This document shows positions 1-5,857 of a stretch of 5,974 nt of DNA, in pieces. The first letter of the stretch is position 1, and each line of letters starts with the position of its first letter. Below the pieces are notes generated by a model. The model searched no databases. It saw only the letters and a program-made list of their open reading frames with translations, and was not told the DNA's origin. The position numbers and the translations under genes are program-made. Location: assembly GCA_043806135.1 (NCBI GenBank), contig JAZDHG010000041.1, positions 1 through 5,974 on the forward strand, given 5' to 3'. Origin of the DNA: JAGLQQ01 sp043806135. Its GTDB lineage: Bacteria; Omnitrophota; Gorgyraeia; B26-G9.

Positions 1-40
1 TCGGCATCATAAACAATGTCATTTTTTTAATTATCTTCAT
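1..40 (-). CDS. Start of a probable exported protein, truncated by the window edge
   Basis: Only the first 13 codons are visible, reading MKIIKKMTLFMMP. A lysine-rich start running into a hydrophobic stretch is what the n- and h-regions of a signal peptide or lipoprotein leader look like, which would match every gene upstream. It lies 73 nt past the YajG-like stop on the same strand and may be the seventh gene of the operon or begin a new unit. The ribosome binding site is weak (GGA about 8 nt before the ATG). The frame is open back to a stop at 86-88, so the start is plausible but not proven. No function can be given. Confidence 0.4.
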   Translation of the reverse strand, partial: MKIIKKMTLFMMP

Positions 41-78
41 CTGAATATCCGATTTCAAACCAAAGAAAATAAGAAGTC

Positions 79-98
79 TTGCGCTTTAATTAACGCAA
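79..98 (-). terminator. Weak hairpin after the YajG-like gene, possible terminator or processing site
   Basis: The arms TTGCG and CGCAA pair, extended by a further TT/AA pair across a 2-nt bulge, around an AATT loop. It lies about 15 nt past the stop codon at 114-116. On the minus strand the following sequence is pyrimidine-rich (GACTTCTTATTTTC) but has no clean U-run directly after the stem. It could be a weak terminator ending the operon, or a chance structure. Its weakness leaves room for read-through into the next gene. Confidence 0.3.
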
Positions 99-113
99 CT
101 AAACTTTATCCAC

Positions 114-701
114 CTATCCAATGGCTTTCGCAATATCAGGAATCATCTTTATCATTATGTCTTGAAGTGCCCGTTTTAACATGTTTTCGTAGTCGCCCGT
201 CGAGCACAACAAAGCCAAGCCCCCAGCATGACCGATATATTCTTTGTTAAGAACCACAACGCCGGACTTTGTAACTGTCACGTTTACTCGCACGGTGCCA
301 ATATAAGTCATATACATTTTTACATATGCTTCAGGGACAGAGCCAGAAATTACTACTACCGCATCAGACGGAGCGGCATCTGAAAACTTTTGAACGTTAT
401 AGCCAGCCTTGATCAATTCATCAGATAAAGCATTTGCTACCCATGCGCCAACATCTTGATCTTTTGCCAGCACATCCGCAGTCTTCGTGAAGCTATTGCG
501 CATCTCTCCCAACTCAGGTTTCTCTCGAGTATCTGTAAACTTGACAATTGCCACGTTCTGTTTTGTCGCCACGCTCAAGGTTGTTACGGGCTGGTACTGC
601 AACGCAATATAGCGATTACCAAAGGCGCATCCGCTAAACATCGCAATAACAGCTATAGCTGCAAAGAAACGAACTCTATTGCATAAAATACAAATTTTCA
701 T
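114..701 (-). CDS. YajG-like outer-membrane lipoprotein
   Basis: A predicted 195-residue lipoprotein. Residues 1-24 form a leader with a basic start, a hydrophobic core and the lipobox FSGC, so Cys25 should be lipidated; Ala at +2 favours the outer membrane under the enterobacterial Lol rule. The mature part has a strand rich in V and I followed by TDTRE (about 47-60), a helix (about 85-100), a set of beta strands (about 115-158) and a C-terminal helix (about 168-195). This order and length resemble the YajG/Lipoprotein_16 family, whose role is unknown and whose fold is thought to be related to CsgG and LpoB domains. It follows the protease gene by 24 nt, with a ribosome binding site AAAGGAA 7 nt before the ATG. 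The secretion and lipid anchor are firm; the family call is by resemblance only. Confidence 0.75.
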   Translation of the reverse strand: MKICILCNRVRFFAAIAVIAMFSGCAFGNRYIALQYQPVTTLSVATKQNVAIVKFTDTREKPELGEMRNSFTKTADVLAKDQDVGAWVANALSDELIKAGYNVQKFSDAAPSDAVVVISGSVPEAYVKMYMTYIGTVRVNVTVTKSGVVVLNKEYIGHAGGLALLCSTGDYENMLKRALQDIMIKMIPDIAKAIG

Positions 702-725
702 TTTTTATTCCTTTACGTTTTCCTA

Positions 726-2345
726 TTATTTTAACATCTCTTGCTTAGCGTAATTGATCGCCACAGCAAAATTCAGATTCGCTTCCCCTAAACCACTTGA
801 AGTAATCCCAACCACTTCTCCTCGGGAATTAAACATTGCACCGCCACTGCTACCATGCGTGATAGGGGCTGATATCTGCAACATCTTTGTACCGTTTACT
901 TCTCGAATTGCGCTAACAAGGCCGTCAGCAACAGTATTCTCTAATCCTTTCGGATTACCAATAACGACAACTCGCTCGCCGACTTGAACTTGATCAGAAT
1001 CGCCAAGAACAACAGGAACAAAAGAATCTGCTTCCTTTATTTTAAGCAACGCCATATCTCTTATAGGGTTATCTTTCACGACCTCAACATTTGAATACAC
1101 CTTATTTTCTTCTATTAATTTGACAGTAACTGTCTTTTGACCGCCTACAACATGTGAATTTGTTAAAATATACCCATCAACTGCTATGATAAAGCCGCTC
1201 CCCTGAGATGATCCCGCAATAATAAGCACAATGGACCTAGAGAATCGGGAAGCGATATCACTCGCTAATGAATCCGTATTGCTCATCTTGCTTGCAGCGC
1301 CATCATCTAATTTAATCTGAGAAGTCGTGTCTATCTTCTTGTTCGATTGATTTCCGAAAATTTCATACCATTTTTTTCGCTCATCAGTCTTTTGATTAGG
1401 TGCCTTTGCTGAAACGATATCTCCTACTTTAATCTCACCTTTTTGACTAATAATCTTAGCCTTCGATAAACTATTTTCTAAAATCTCTTCAACTCGAATC
1501 TTCGCCACCTCTTCTTTTGCGGATCCGAGAACAGACCCCGTAACAGGGTCTATAATGCTATCTCCGATTCTAACAACAGAAAACACGTCTCCTTTTTTTA
1601 AATTATCCGAGAAACCTGCATTAAGAAAAATAACCGTAGGCTCAACCTTCGCTATACGGCACGTCCAAGGCAAACTATGAATTTCTTCCGTCAGTTTCTG
1701 GACACTTTCTTCAACCGCGCCGTCCACAGTATCATACTGTCCCGTAGAAGATGATAAAATCTCACCTGTATTGATATTACACAGCCTTAACGCTAGCGTA
1801 TAGCGTGAAGAGCCAACCCTGTGCCCATCTTTATTCATTAACAACTTCCCAGAGACAAGATATTGAGCCCCTGAAATATTCCCCAACTTATTGACATTAT
1901 CCTTTTTCGCCCAATCACTATTCTCGAAATTTATCTCTCGTGCAATCTCATTAATACCCTGACGCTCTACGACATCGAAAAAACCGCTCCTCCGCAGCTT
2001 ATCCGTCATAAGGCCGACCAAAAGATCTGCGTCGGAATATTTTTCTTCCTTCTTCATTTCTGCTTCTAAAATCCCACGGGCATCCTCAATCTTTACATTG
2101 ATATCCTTTGTGTCGCTTTTCTCTTTTTGTTCAGCCTTTACCGTATTGAACAAACTGCCGACGACTTCTAGGGAAGTTTCAAACCTGGAAACAATTACTT
2201 TTACGCGAACAGGTTTTTCCTTAACTTGCCCAACAAACTTCTGTTCATATACAAACTTTCCGCTATTTTCAACTGAGGATTCAGCCCAGGCTGAAGCAGC
2301 CCATAAGAAAAGAAAACTACAAAGAATCAATCGATATGCTCTCAT
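726..2345 (-). CDS. Secreted CsgG-FlgT_C-trypsin-like serine protease fusion
   Basis: A 539-residue periplasmic protein with three parts. Residues 1-21 are a signal peptide ending in AWA; no lipobox is present, unlike most CsgG relatives. Residues about 45-225 resemble a CsgG/FlgO-type domain, including LRRSGFFDVVERQGI and GAQYLVSGKL (160-169). Residues about 228-314 match the C-terminal SH3-like domain of FlgT, with KKGDVFSVVR, DPVTGSVLG and a closing KVGDIV. After a polar linker (about 315-360), residues 361-539 are a DegP/HtrA-type protease. The catalytic triad is complete: His398 in TNSHVV, Asp430 in IRDMALLK and Ser500 in GSSGGA. GSGF at 382-385 and VVGITSSG near 511-518 also fit. No PDZ domain follows the protease. 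The gene starts 14 nt after the YcfL-like stop with an AAGG site reaching into that gene's end. Proteolysis in the periplasm is well supported; the substrate is unknown. Confidence 0.88.
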   Translation of the reverse strand: MRAYRLILCSFLFLWAASAWAESSVENSGKFVYEQKFVGQVKEKPVRVKVIVSRFETSLEVVGSLFNTVKAEQKEKSDTKDINVKIEDARGILEAEMKKEEKYSDADLLVGLMTDKLRRSGFFDVVERQGINEIAREINFENSDWAKKDNVNKLGNISGAQYLVSGKLLMNKDGHRVGSSRYTLALRLCNINTGEILSSSTGQYDTVDGAVEESVQKLTEEIHSLPWTCRIAKVEPTVIFLNAGFSDNLKKGDVFSVVRIGDSIIDPVTGSVLGSAKEEVAKIRVEEILENSLSKAKIISQKGEIKVGDIVSAKAPNQKTDERKKWYEIFGNQSNKKIDTTSQIKLDDGAASKMSNTDSLASDIASRFSRSIVLIIAGSSQGSGFIIAVDGYILTNSHVVGGQKTVTVKLIEENKVYSNVEVVKDNPIRDMALLKIKEADSFVPVVLGDSDQVQVGERVVVIGNPKGLENTVADGLVSAIREVNGTKMLQISAPITHGSSGGAMFNSRGEVVGITSSGLGEANLNFAVAINYAKQEMLK

Positions 2346-2359
2346 AGAAACCGCCTTTT

Positions 2360-2782
2360 TTATTTTGCCTCACGAATACGAATTGTGTATTTTTTTGCTT
2401 TTACATTTAATGCCGTTGTTGAATACGTTTTTGTAGCAAAACCTGGGATCAAAACAAGTTCCCATGGCGTATCCTGTTCGATCGAAAAATCAGCCTCATC
2501 TTTAAAGACCGTTTGAACTTGAAGCCTTAACAAATCTTTCTTCATGTTTCTAATTTCACACAAAACCTTAATCCGTCCATCTTCCGTAAAGTCAGACTTT
2601 TCTCCGACAATCGTTACTCGCCTACTCCCAAATTGATTGTCAAGCGCCTTATCGAGAATGACTACATTAGATTGCCGTTCTAAATCCTGCTTCACATCAT
2701 AGCGCACCGGCTTATAAGGCCCTGCGGCACAACCCTGAAATATGGAAACAATTCCGATTAATATTAAAATTTGTTTTATCAT
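2360..2782 (-). CDS. YcfL-like (DUF1425) lipoprotein
   Basis: A 140-residue lipoprotein with leader residues 1-17 and lipobox FQGC at 15-18, giving lipidated Cys18 with Ala at +2, consistent with outer-membrane sorting. The mature domain (about 50-140) follows the DUF1425/YcfL pattern: a strand pair ending in IKVLCEIRN (71-79), then a strand QVQTVFKDE (88-96) where YcfL has its FxWfD-like segment, then TPWELVLIPGFATKTY (105-120) and a final strand YTIRIREA (132-139), an immunoglobulin-like beta arrangement. In Escherichia coli ycfL lies directly beside lpoB, and here the YcfL-like gene likewise follows an LpoB-like gene, 21 nt downstream, which strengthens both calls. The ribosome binding site GAGGAG lies 6 nt before the ATG. 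The function of YcfL is not established. Confidence 0.8.
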   Translation of the reverse strand: MIKQILILIGIVSIFQGCAAGPYKPVRYDVKQDLERQSNVVILDKALDNQFGSRRVTIVGEKSDFTEDGRIKVLCEIRNMKKDLLRLQVQTVFKDEADFSIEQDTPWELVLIPGFATKTYSTTALNVKAKKYTIRIREAK

Positions 2783-2803
2783 AGCGCTCCTCTTCTTTTT
2801 AGA

Positions 2804-3400
2804 TTACTGATATAAAACACCAGCGGTGCCGACCTTCTTAAATTCATATGAATCTTCCCATATAATATCGCCTGTCTCTGAATCAATAAGCTGAAAAAGC
2901 ATAAGAACATAATCTGAACGACTACCTCCTGAGCCTTTCGAAATACCCGTCAACTCACCCGTGAGATAAAAATCAACACCCAAAAGATCTCCTTCCTTGC
3001 TAGATGTAAACAATCCTTCACGCTTTGCTTTACGCTCAGCAAGAATATCGTCCATGCGATCACGCGCGAGGAATCTTACTTTTCCCGTCGCATTCTTATT
3101 CAATTCAATCCGGATCTTTTGCGTCAAAATATCTTTATTAATAACAAATCTCGTCGAGTTTTTTACAGGCAAAAGCGCGACGCGAGGTATTCCTTGTGCA
3201 TTCATAATTTCAGGTACCTCTAAAATAGATATCGCCATTTTTCTTCCTACTATGCGAACGTCCTCCGACTCGACCCCCGTTCCTCCCATACCATCGTCAT
3301 CATCAGGCATAATAACCTGAGTGTGCGAAACCTGCGTTGTAGCGCAAGATGACAACATAAGCGTTAATACTATTAACAAAAAACATGATAAATATTTCAT
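2804..3400 (-). CDS. lpoB: LpoB-like penicillin-binding protein activator lipoprotein
   Basis: A 198-residue lipoprotein with lipobox LSSC and lipidated Cys19, Ala at +2. A short flexible stretch with four Asp and GMGGTG (33-42) leads into the LpoB domain. Family landmarks are GTGVESEDVR (40-49), RVALLPVKNSTRF (73-85), FLARDRMDDIL (110-120), GDLLGVDFYLTGELTG (137-152) and the C-terminal strands LIDSETGDIIWEDSYEFKK (171-189). E. coli LpoB reaches across the periplasm from the outer membrane to stimulate the peptidoglycan synthase PBP1b. This protein has a much shorter N-terminal linker than the E. coli one, so its reach, partner or both may differ. No PBP gene is in the window. The AAAGGAGAG ribosome binding site overlaps the stop codon of the preceding gene, suggesting coupled translation. 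The family call is firm; the PBP partner is an inference. Confidence 0.85.
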   Translation of the reverse strand: MKYLSCFLLIVLTLMLSSCATTQVSHTQVIMPDDDDGMGGTGVESEDVRIVGRKMAISILEVPEIMNAQGIPRVALLPVKNSTRFVINKDILTQKIRIELNKNATGKVRFLARDRMDDILAERKAKREGLFTSSKEGDLLGVDFYLTGELTGISKGSGGSRSDYVLMLFQLIDSETGDIIWEDSYEFKKVGTAGVLYQ

Positions 3401-3412
3401 CTTTTCTCTCCT

Positions 3413-4006
3413 TTAATATATTAAATCCTTAACGATGGTCCGATTTTGTAAAGCAGGGTAACCATTATTAAAACGTCCCTGATCTTCTTCAAATTTATCG
3501 TCTATTTGAGTCTCGTAAATCTGCAGACCGCCGGATACGAAAAACCCAATTCCAACTCTTCCAGCATAGCTAATTCGCCCCGGAATAACATCAAAGAGTT
3601 TGTTAGCGGCCACAAAATACTGCGTGGAAAAAAAAGAACGTAACAGGCCATTCAAAGATGTCATCTTATAAGTCCCCCTGGGCAACTTTAATGAAAATAA
3701 AAATAAATCATCTTGCTTAATATAATTTTCACCTAGAGAAGGAATTAAAAAAAACTTTTTTTCACCGTATGCCTTATATTGATTAACCTCTTGCAAAGTT
3801 AACCCTGTAACTGTAAAAATATTTTTTTTATCCAGATTATCTTTATTTAAAAATTTACAAGAAAAAAGCACTACCCCCTCATTAGGCTGTAATTTCAGTG
3901 TAGGCTTCTGCTTCCTGAGCAAATAAGGACTCGCGCAACCGAAAGTAAACAAAGATAAGATTACTATTAAAATCATGAATTGAATTTGTTTTATAATCAA
4001 CTTCAT
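3413..4006 (-). CDS. Outer-membrane lipoprotein of unknown function
   Basis: A 197-residue lipoprotein I cannot assign with confidence. Residues 1-23 are a strongly hydrophobic leader with lipobox FTFGC, so Cys24 is lipidated, followed by Ala-Ser. The mature protein looks beta-rich. A segment LKLPRGTYKMTSLNG (106-120) followed by a strand ending in VIPGRISYAGRVG (140-152) recalls the 'L-P-x-G-x-Y ... pG-x-i-x-Y-x-G' pattern of small beta-sandwich lipoproteins such as the DUF2846 type; this is resemblance only. The C-terminus (170-197) is polar. Its ATG overlaps the upstream TGA as ATGA, and its AAGGA ribosome binding site lies inside the upstream gene, so the two products are probably made in linked amounts. 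By eye its DNA is more AT-rich than its neighbours, with many Lys, Ile and Phe codons. Confidence 0.75.
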   Translation of the reverse strand: MKLIIKQIQFMILIVILSLFTFGCASPYLLRKQKPTLKLQPNEGVVLFSCKFLNKDNLDKKNIFTVTGLTLQEVNQYKAYGEKKFFLIPSLGENYIKQDDLFLFSLKLPRGTYKMTSLNGLLRSFFSTQYFVAANKLFDVIPGRISYAGRVGIGFFVSGGLQIYETQIDDKFEEDQGRFNNGYPALQNRTIVKDLIY

Positions 4007-5661
4007 TCTATAATCCTTTTTATAATAATATTATCACCTTCTTGGATATTCACATCGAATTCTTTATTCAACTCTGGAATTAAATTACTGCTAGCATCTG
4101 AAACTTGAATTTGAATACGGTGTTGCCCAATAGAAAGCTTCATTGGAATTACATGAACTTCAGCGGGCAACAGACTCCAGTGCCGCACATCGGCTGCAGG
4201 ATTAGCCATAGCGCTTCCGATAGCGAATGCCAAACTTATAAGCGCTATTCCTGCGGCAGCATACGATGCACCTGCGGCAGCACTTCCACTCGTTCCAGCA
4301 TAAGCTGCCTGCTGTTGTAATTGATTGGCTTGATTAGACATTTGCTGAGACATCTGCGATAATTGATATGAAATTTCTGCTGTTGTCTGCTTAAACTCGG
4401 CTTTCCCTTTTAGGATACCATCCATCGCTCGCCCGCCACGTGTCGATGCTTGATAAAGAGAATCGTTGTAAAGCATCGCCTTACTCTGATCAAAGGTATC
4501 TTTATTGTCTAACGCAATTACAACATTCTTTGCCGTAAACGGCTTAGATGTAAAGATAGCTATCTGGCCGTATTGACCAATCGGGTACTTGATCGGCCCA
4601 CGCCCCAGCTCAACGATAAATAAAACATTATTATTCGTATCGACAACCTGCTTCAAAATTTCCGTTGAAATTTGCTTGTTATTTTCCGTACGAACTCCTG
4701 TTAACGTTGCGATAGCTGTTTCAAGCTTTTGAATTTCTGCTTCAAGCTCAAGCACTTTTTTTGATTTCTTTGGAGCACCTTCTTCCCCCTCGGCTTTTGT
4801 TCTAGTAGCGAAATTATTAACTGAAGCTTTTGAAGCTATCATCCCTTCTTTCGCATTTACCTCTGCTTTTTCAGGTTCACGCGAAATCTTTTTAGGTGAC
4901 AATTTTTCTAACTCTTTATGTTTCTGACTCAAAAGGTTTAGCTTGCCTTGCTCATCAGAAACCACGCCTCTATTCTTTGGGCAAGAAACTAAATAAGCCT
5001 CTTGTGCTTTCTGAAAATATCCATCGTTCATTGATGGATTATTACGTAGTGCTTCCAATCTCGCTGCCAATAAATACAGTAATGTTACATCACTCTTATA
5101 AAGTCCCCCCTCCACATCTGAATCGCACAATATTCCGGTTTTCACAGCAGCAAGAGCATTATCATAATCGTGCTCTTGTTCTAATAACAAAGCTACATAG
5201 AGTGAATTATAAACTCTTTCGTAAGGATCTCCTTTATACGCCTTCTCTCTTTCTTCACCGATCAATGAAACGGCGTGAGATTCTAAACGACTGAAGGCAG
5301 ACGTATCATTCATAAGATAGTATGCATCGAGAAATGCACTTAAAGCCTGCTTATAATCTCCTGCCGCAAGATAAATCGATCCTCGCTGATTATTCCAAAG
5401 AGCAAAATCCTTGTCTTTCGTTTTCGCGAAAGCCGCGAATAAAGAACCGGCTTTAGCAAAATCACCTAAGTAGAAAGCAACCTCACCATCGATTGCCTGG
5501 ATGCTTGGGATAGGCTTACTTTCAGCAGGTTTTGATTTGACAGATTTTGATTGAGATCCGCTAAAATTGGATGTCTGAGCTAAAACTGGGGTTATTTGAG
5601 AGGAAAGAAATGCTGCGATGAGAAAGGAAGAAACTAACTTCTTTAAAACACTTTTTCCCAA
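4003..5661 (-). CDS. COG3014-type secreted TPR protein, first gene of the operon
   Basis: A 552-residue exported protein resembling the uncharacterised COG3014 family, which is often encoded near LpoB-type lipoproteins. Residues 1-28 form a signal peptide ending VLA; there is no lipobox. Residues about 55-225 are helical and TPR-like (for example AFYLGDFAKAGSLFAAF, then YLAAGDYKQALSAFLDAY). A charged linker and a short coiled coil follow (303-321). The C-terminal half carries the landmarks ELGRGPIKYP (351-360), RGGRAMDGILKGKAEFK (408-424), a Gln-rich helix (433-452), an Ala/Gly-rich hydrophobic segment (453-487) that may insert into or lie on a membrane, and DVRHWSLLPAEVHV (491-504). The start is TTG: there is no in-frame ATG before codon 117, the signal peptide begins exactly here, and a GAGGAG site sits about 6 nt upstream. 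It may act as a scaffold for the complex. Confidence 0.82.
   Translation of the reverse strand: MGKSVLKKLVSSFLIAAFLSSQITPVLAQTSNFSGSQSKSVKSKPAESKPIPSIQAIDGEVAFYLGDFAKAGSLFAAFAKTKDKDFALWNNQRGSIYLAAGDYKQALSAFLDAYYLMNDTSAFSRLESHAVSLIGEEREKAYKGDPYERVYNSLYVALLLEQEHDYDNALAAVKTGILCDSDVEGGLYKSDVTLLYLLAARLEALRNNPSMNDGYFQKAQEAYLVSCPKNRGVVSDEQGKLNLLSQKHKELEKLSPKKISREPEKAEVNAKEGMIASKASVNNFATRTKAEGEEGAPKKSKKVLELEAEIQKLETAIATLTGVRTENNKQISTEILKQVVDTNNNVLFIVELGRGPIKYPIGQYGQIAIFTSKPFTAKNVVIALDNKDTFDQSKAMLYNDSLYQASTRGGRAMDGILKGKAEFKQTTAEISYQLSQMSQQMSNQANQLQQQAAYAGTSGSAAAGASYAAAGIALISLAFAIGSAMANPAADVRHWSLLPAEVHVIPMKLSIGQHRIQIQVSDASSNLIPELNKEFDVNIQEGDNIIIKRIIE
4250..4282. repeat. 12-bp direct repeat within the Ala/Gly-rich coding segment
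   Basis: CCTGCGGCAGCA occurs at 4250-4261 and again at 4271-4282, nine bases apart. It encodes the repeated residues in the Ala/Gly-rich hydrophobic part of the COG3014-type protein. Slippage or unequal exchange between the copies would remove or add 21 bp in frame, so the length of this segment may vary between strains. Confidence 0.6.
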
Positions 5662-5667
5662 GATCTT

Positions 5668-5684
5668 CTCCTCTTTAGAGGGAG
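5668..5684 (-). promoter_or_regulatory. Shine-Dalgarno sequence within a leader stem-loop
   Basis: In the transcript, CTCCCTCTAAAGAGGAG can fold so that CTC-CTC pairs with GAGGAG, with one bulged C and a UAAA loop. GAGGAG is the ribosome binding site that places the TTG start of the first operon gene. Folding would hide it, so with the weak start codon this may limit or regulate translation. The stem is only six pairs and could be opened by the ribosome. Confidence 0.5.
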
Positions 5685-5706
5685 TAAACTATAAGAAGCA
5701 AGTCAT

Positions 5707-5735
5707 ATTATATTAAGAAATACGGTATTTGTCAA
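5707..5735 (-). promoter_or_regulatory. Consensus sigma-70 promoter of the six-gene operon
   Basis: On the minus strand TTGACA (5730-5735) and TATAAT (5707-5712) are separated by exactly 17 bp, matching both consensus hexamers in full. The predicted transcription start is near 5700, giving a leader of about 40 nt before the TTG start. An AT-rich patch with a seven-A run (5752-5758) lies upstream where an UP element would be. The spacer holds the inverted repeat AAATAC-C-GTATTT (5718-5730), a possible operator. It points to strong constitutive or repressible transcription by the housekeeping sigma factor. Confidence 0.9.
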
Positions 5736-5798
5736 AGTTTAACTTCCAAGGTTTTTTTCGTTCGCTTGATTCTTAAATTTGAGTTATGAGACATCAAT

Positions 5799-5828
5799 TA
5801 GAAGGGCGTCATTTCTGACGCCCTTCTA
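5799..5828 (-). terminator. Strong hairpin between the small open frame and the operon
   Basis: A perfect 13-bp stem (arms at 5799-5811 and 5816-5828) with a 4-nt loop lies about 30 nt past the stop of the small upstream frame and about 65 nt before the operon promoter. Its position fits a terminator that keeps upstream transcription out of the operon. The sequence after the stem on the minus strand (ATTGATGTC) has no U-run, so it is not a textbook intrinsic terminator and may instead stabilise the 3' end of the upstream transcript. Confidence 0.6.
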
Positions 5829-5857
5829 CGTGCTAAATAGTTTTTATGAAGAACTTT

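Noticed and set aside
2316..2321. Lipobox at Cys9 of the protease fusion, giving a lipoprotein
   Set aside because: The Cys is too early, inside the hydrophobic core (LILCS), and a standard AWA cleavage site follows at residues 19-21.
3740..3850. Possible frameshift at the long A and T runs in the unidentified lipoprotein gene
   Set aside because: The frame stays open across the runs and the protein keeps its lipobox and a coherent C-terminus, so there is no sign of a break.
456..5294. Open frames on the plus strand at 456-686, 754-987, 2098-2436, 2997-3320, 4105-4320 and 4896-5294
   Set aside because: Each lies wholly or mostly opposite a well-supported minus-strand gene, has no convincing ribosome binding site, and its product shows no recognisable domain or motif.
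726..5661. Curli secretion system or flagellar H-ring
   Set aside because: CsgG-like and FlgT_C-like domains are present, but no CsgA, CsgB, CsgE or CsgF, no other flagellar gene, and no full-length FlgT; the domains occur in a different architecture.
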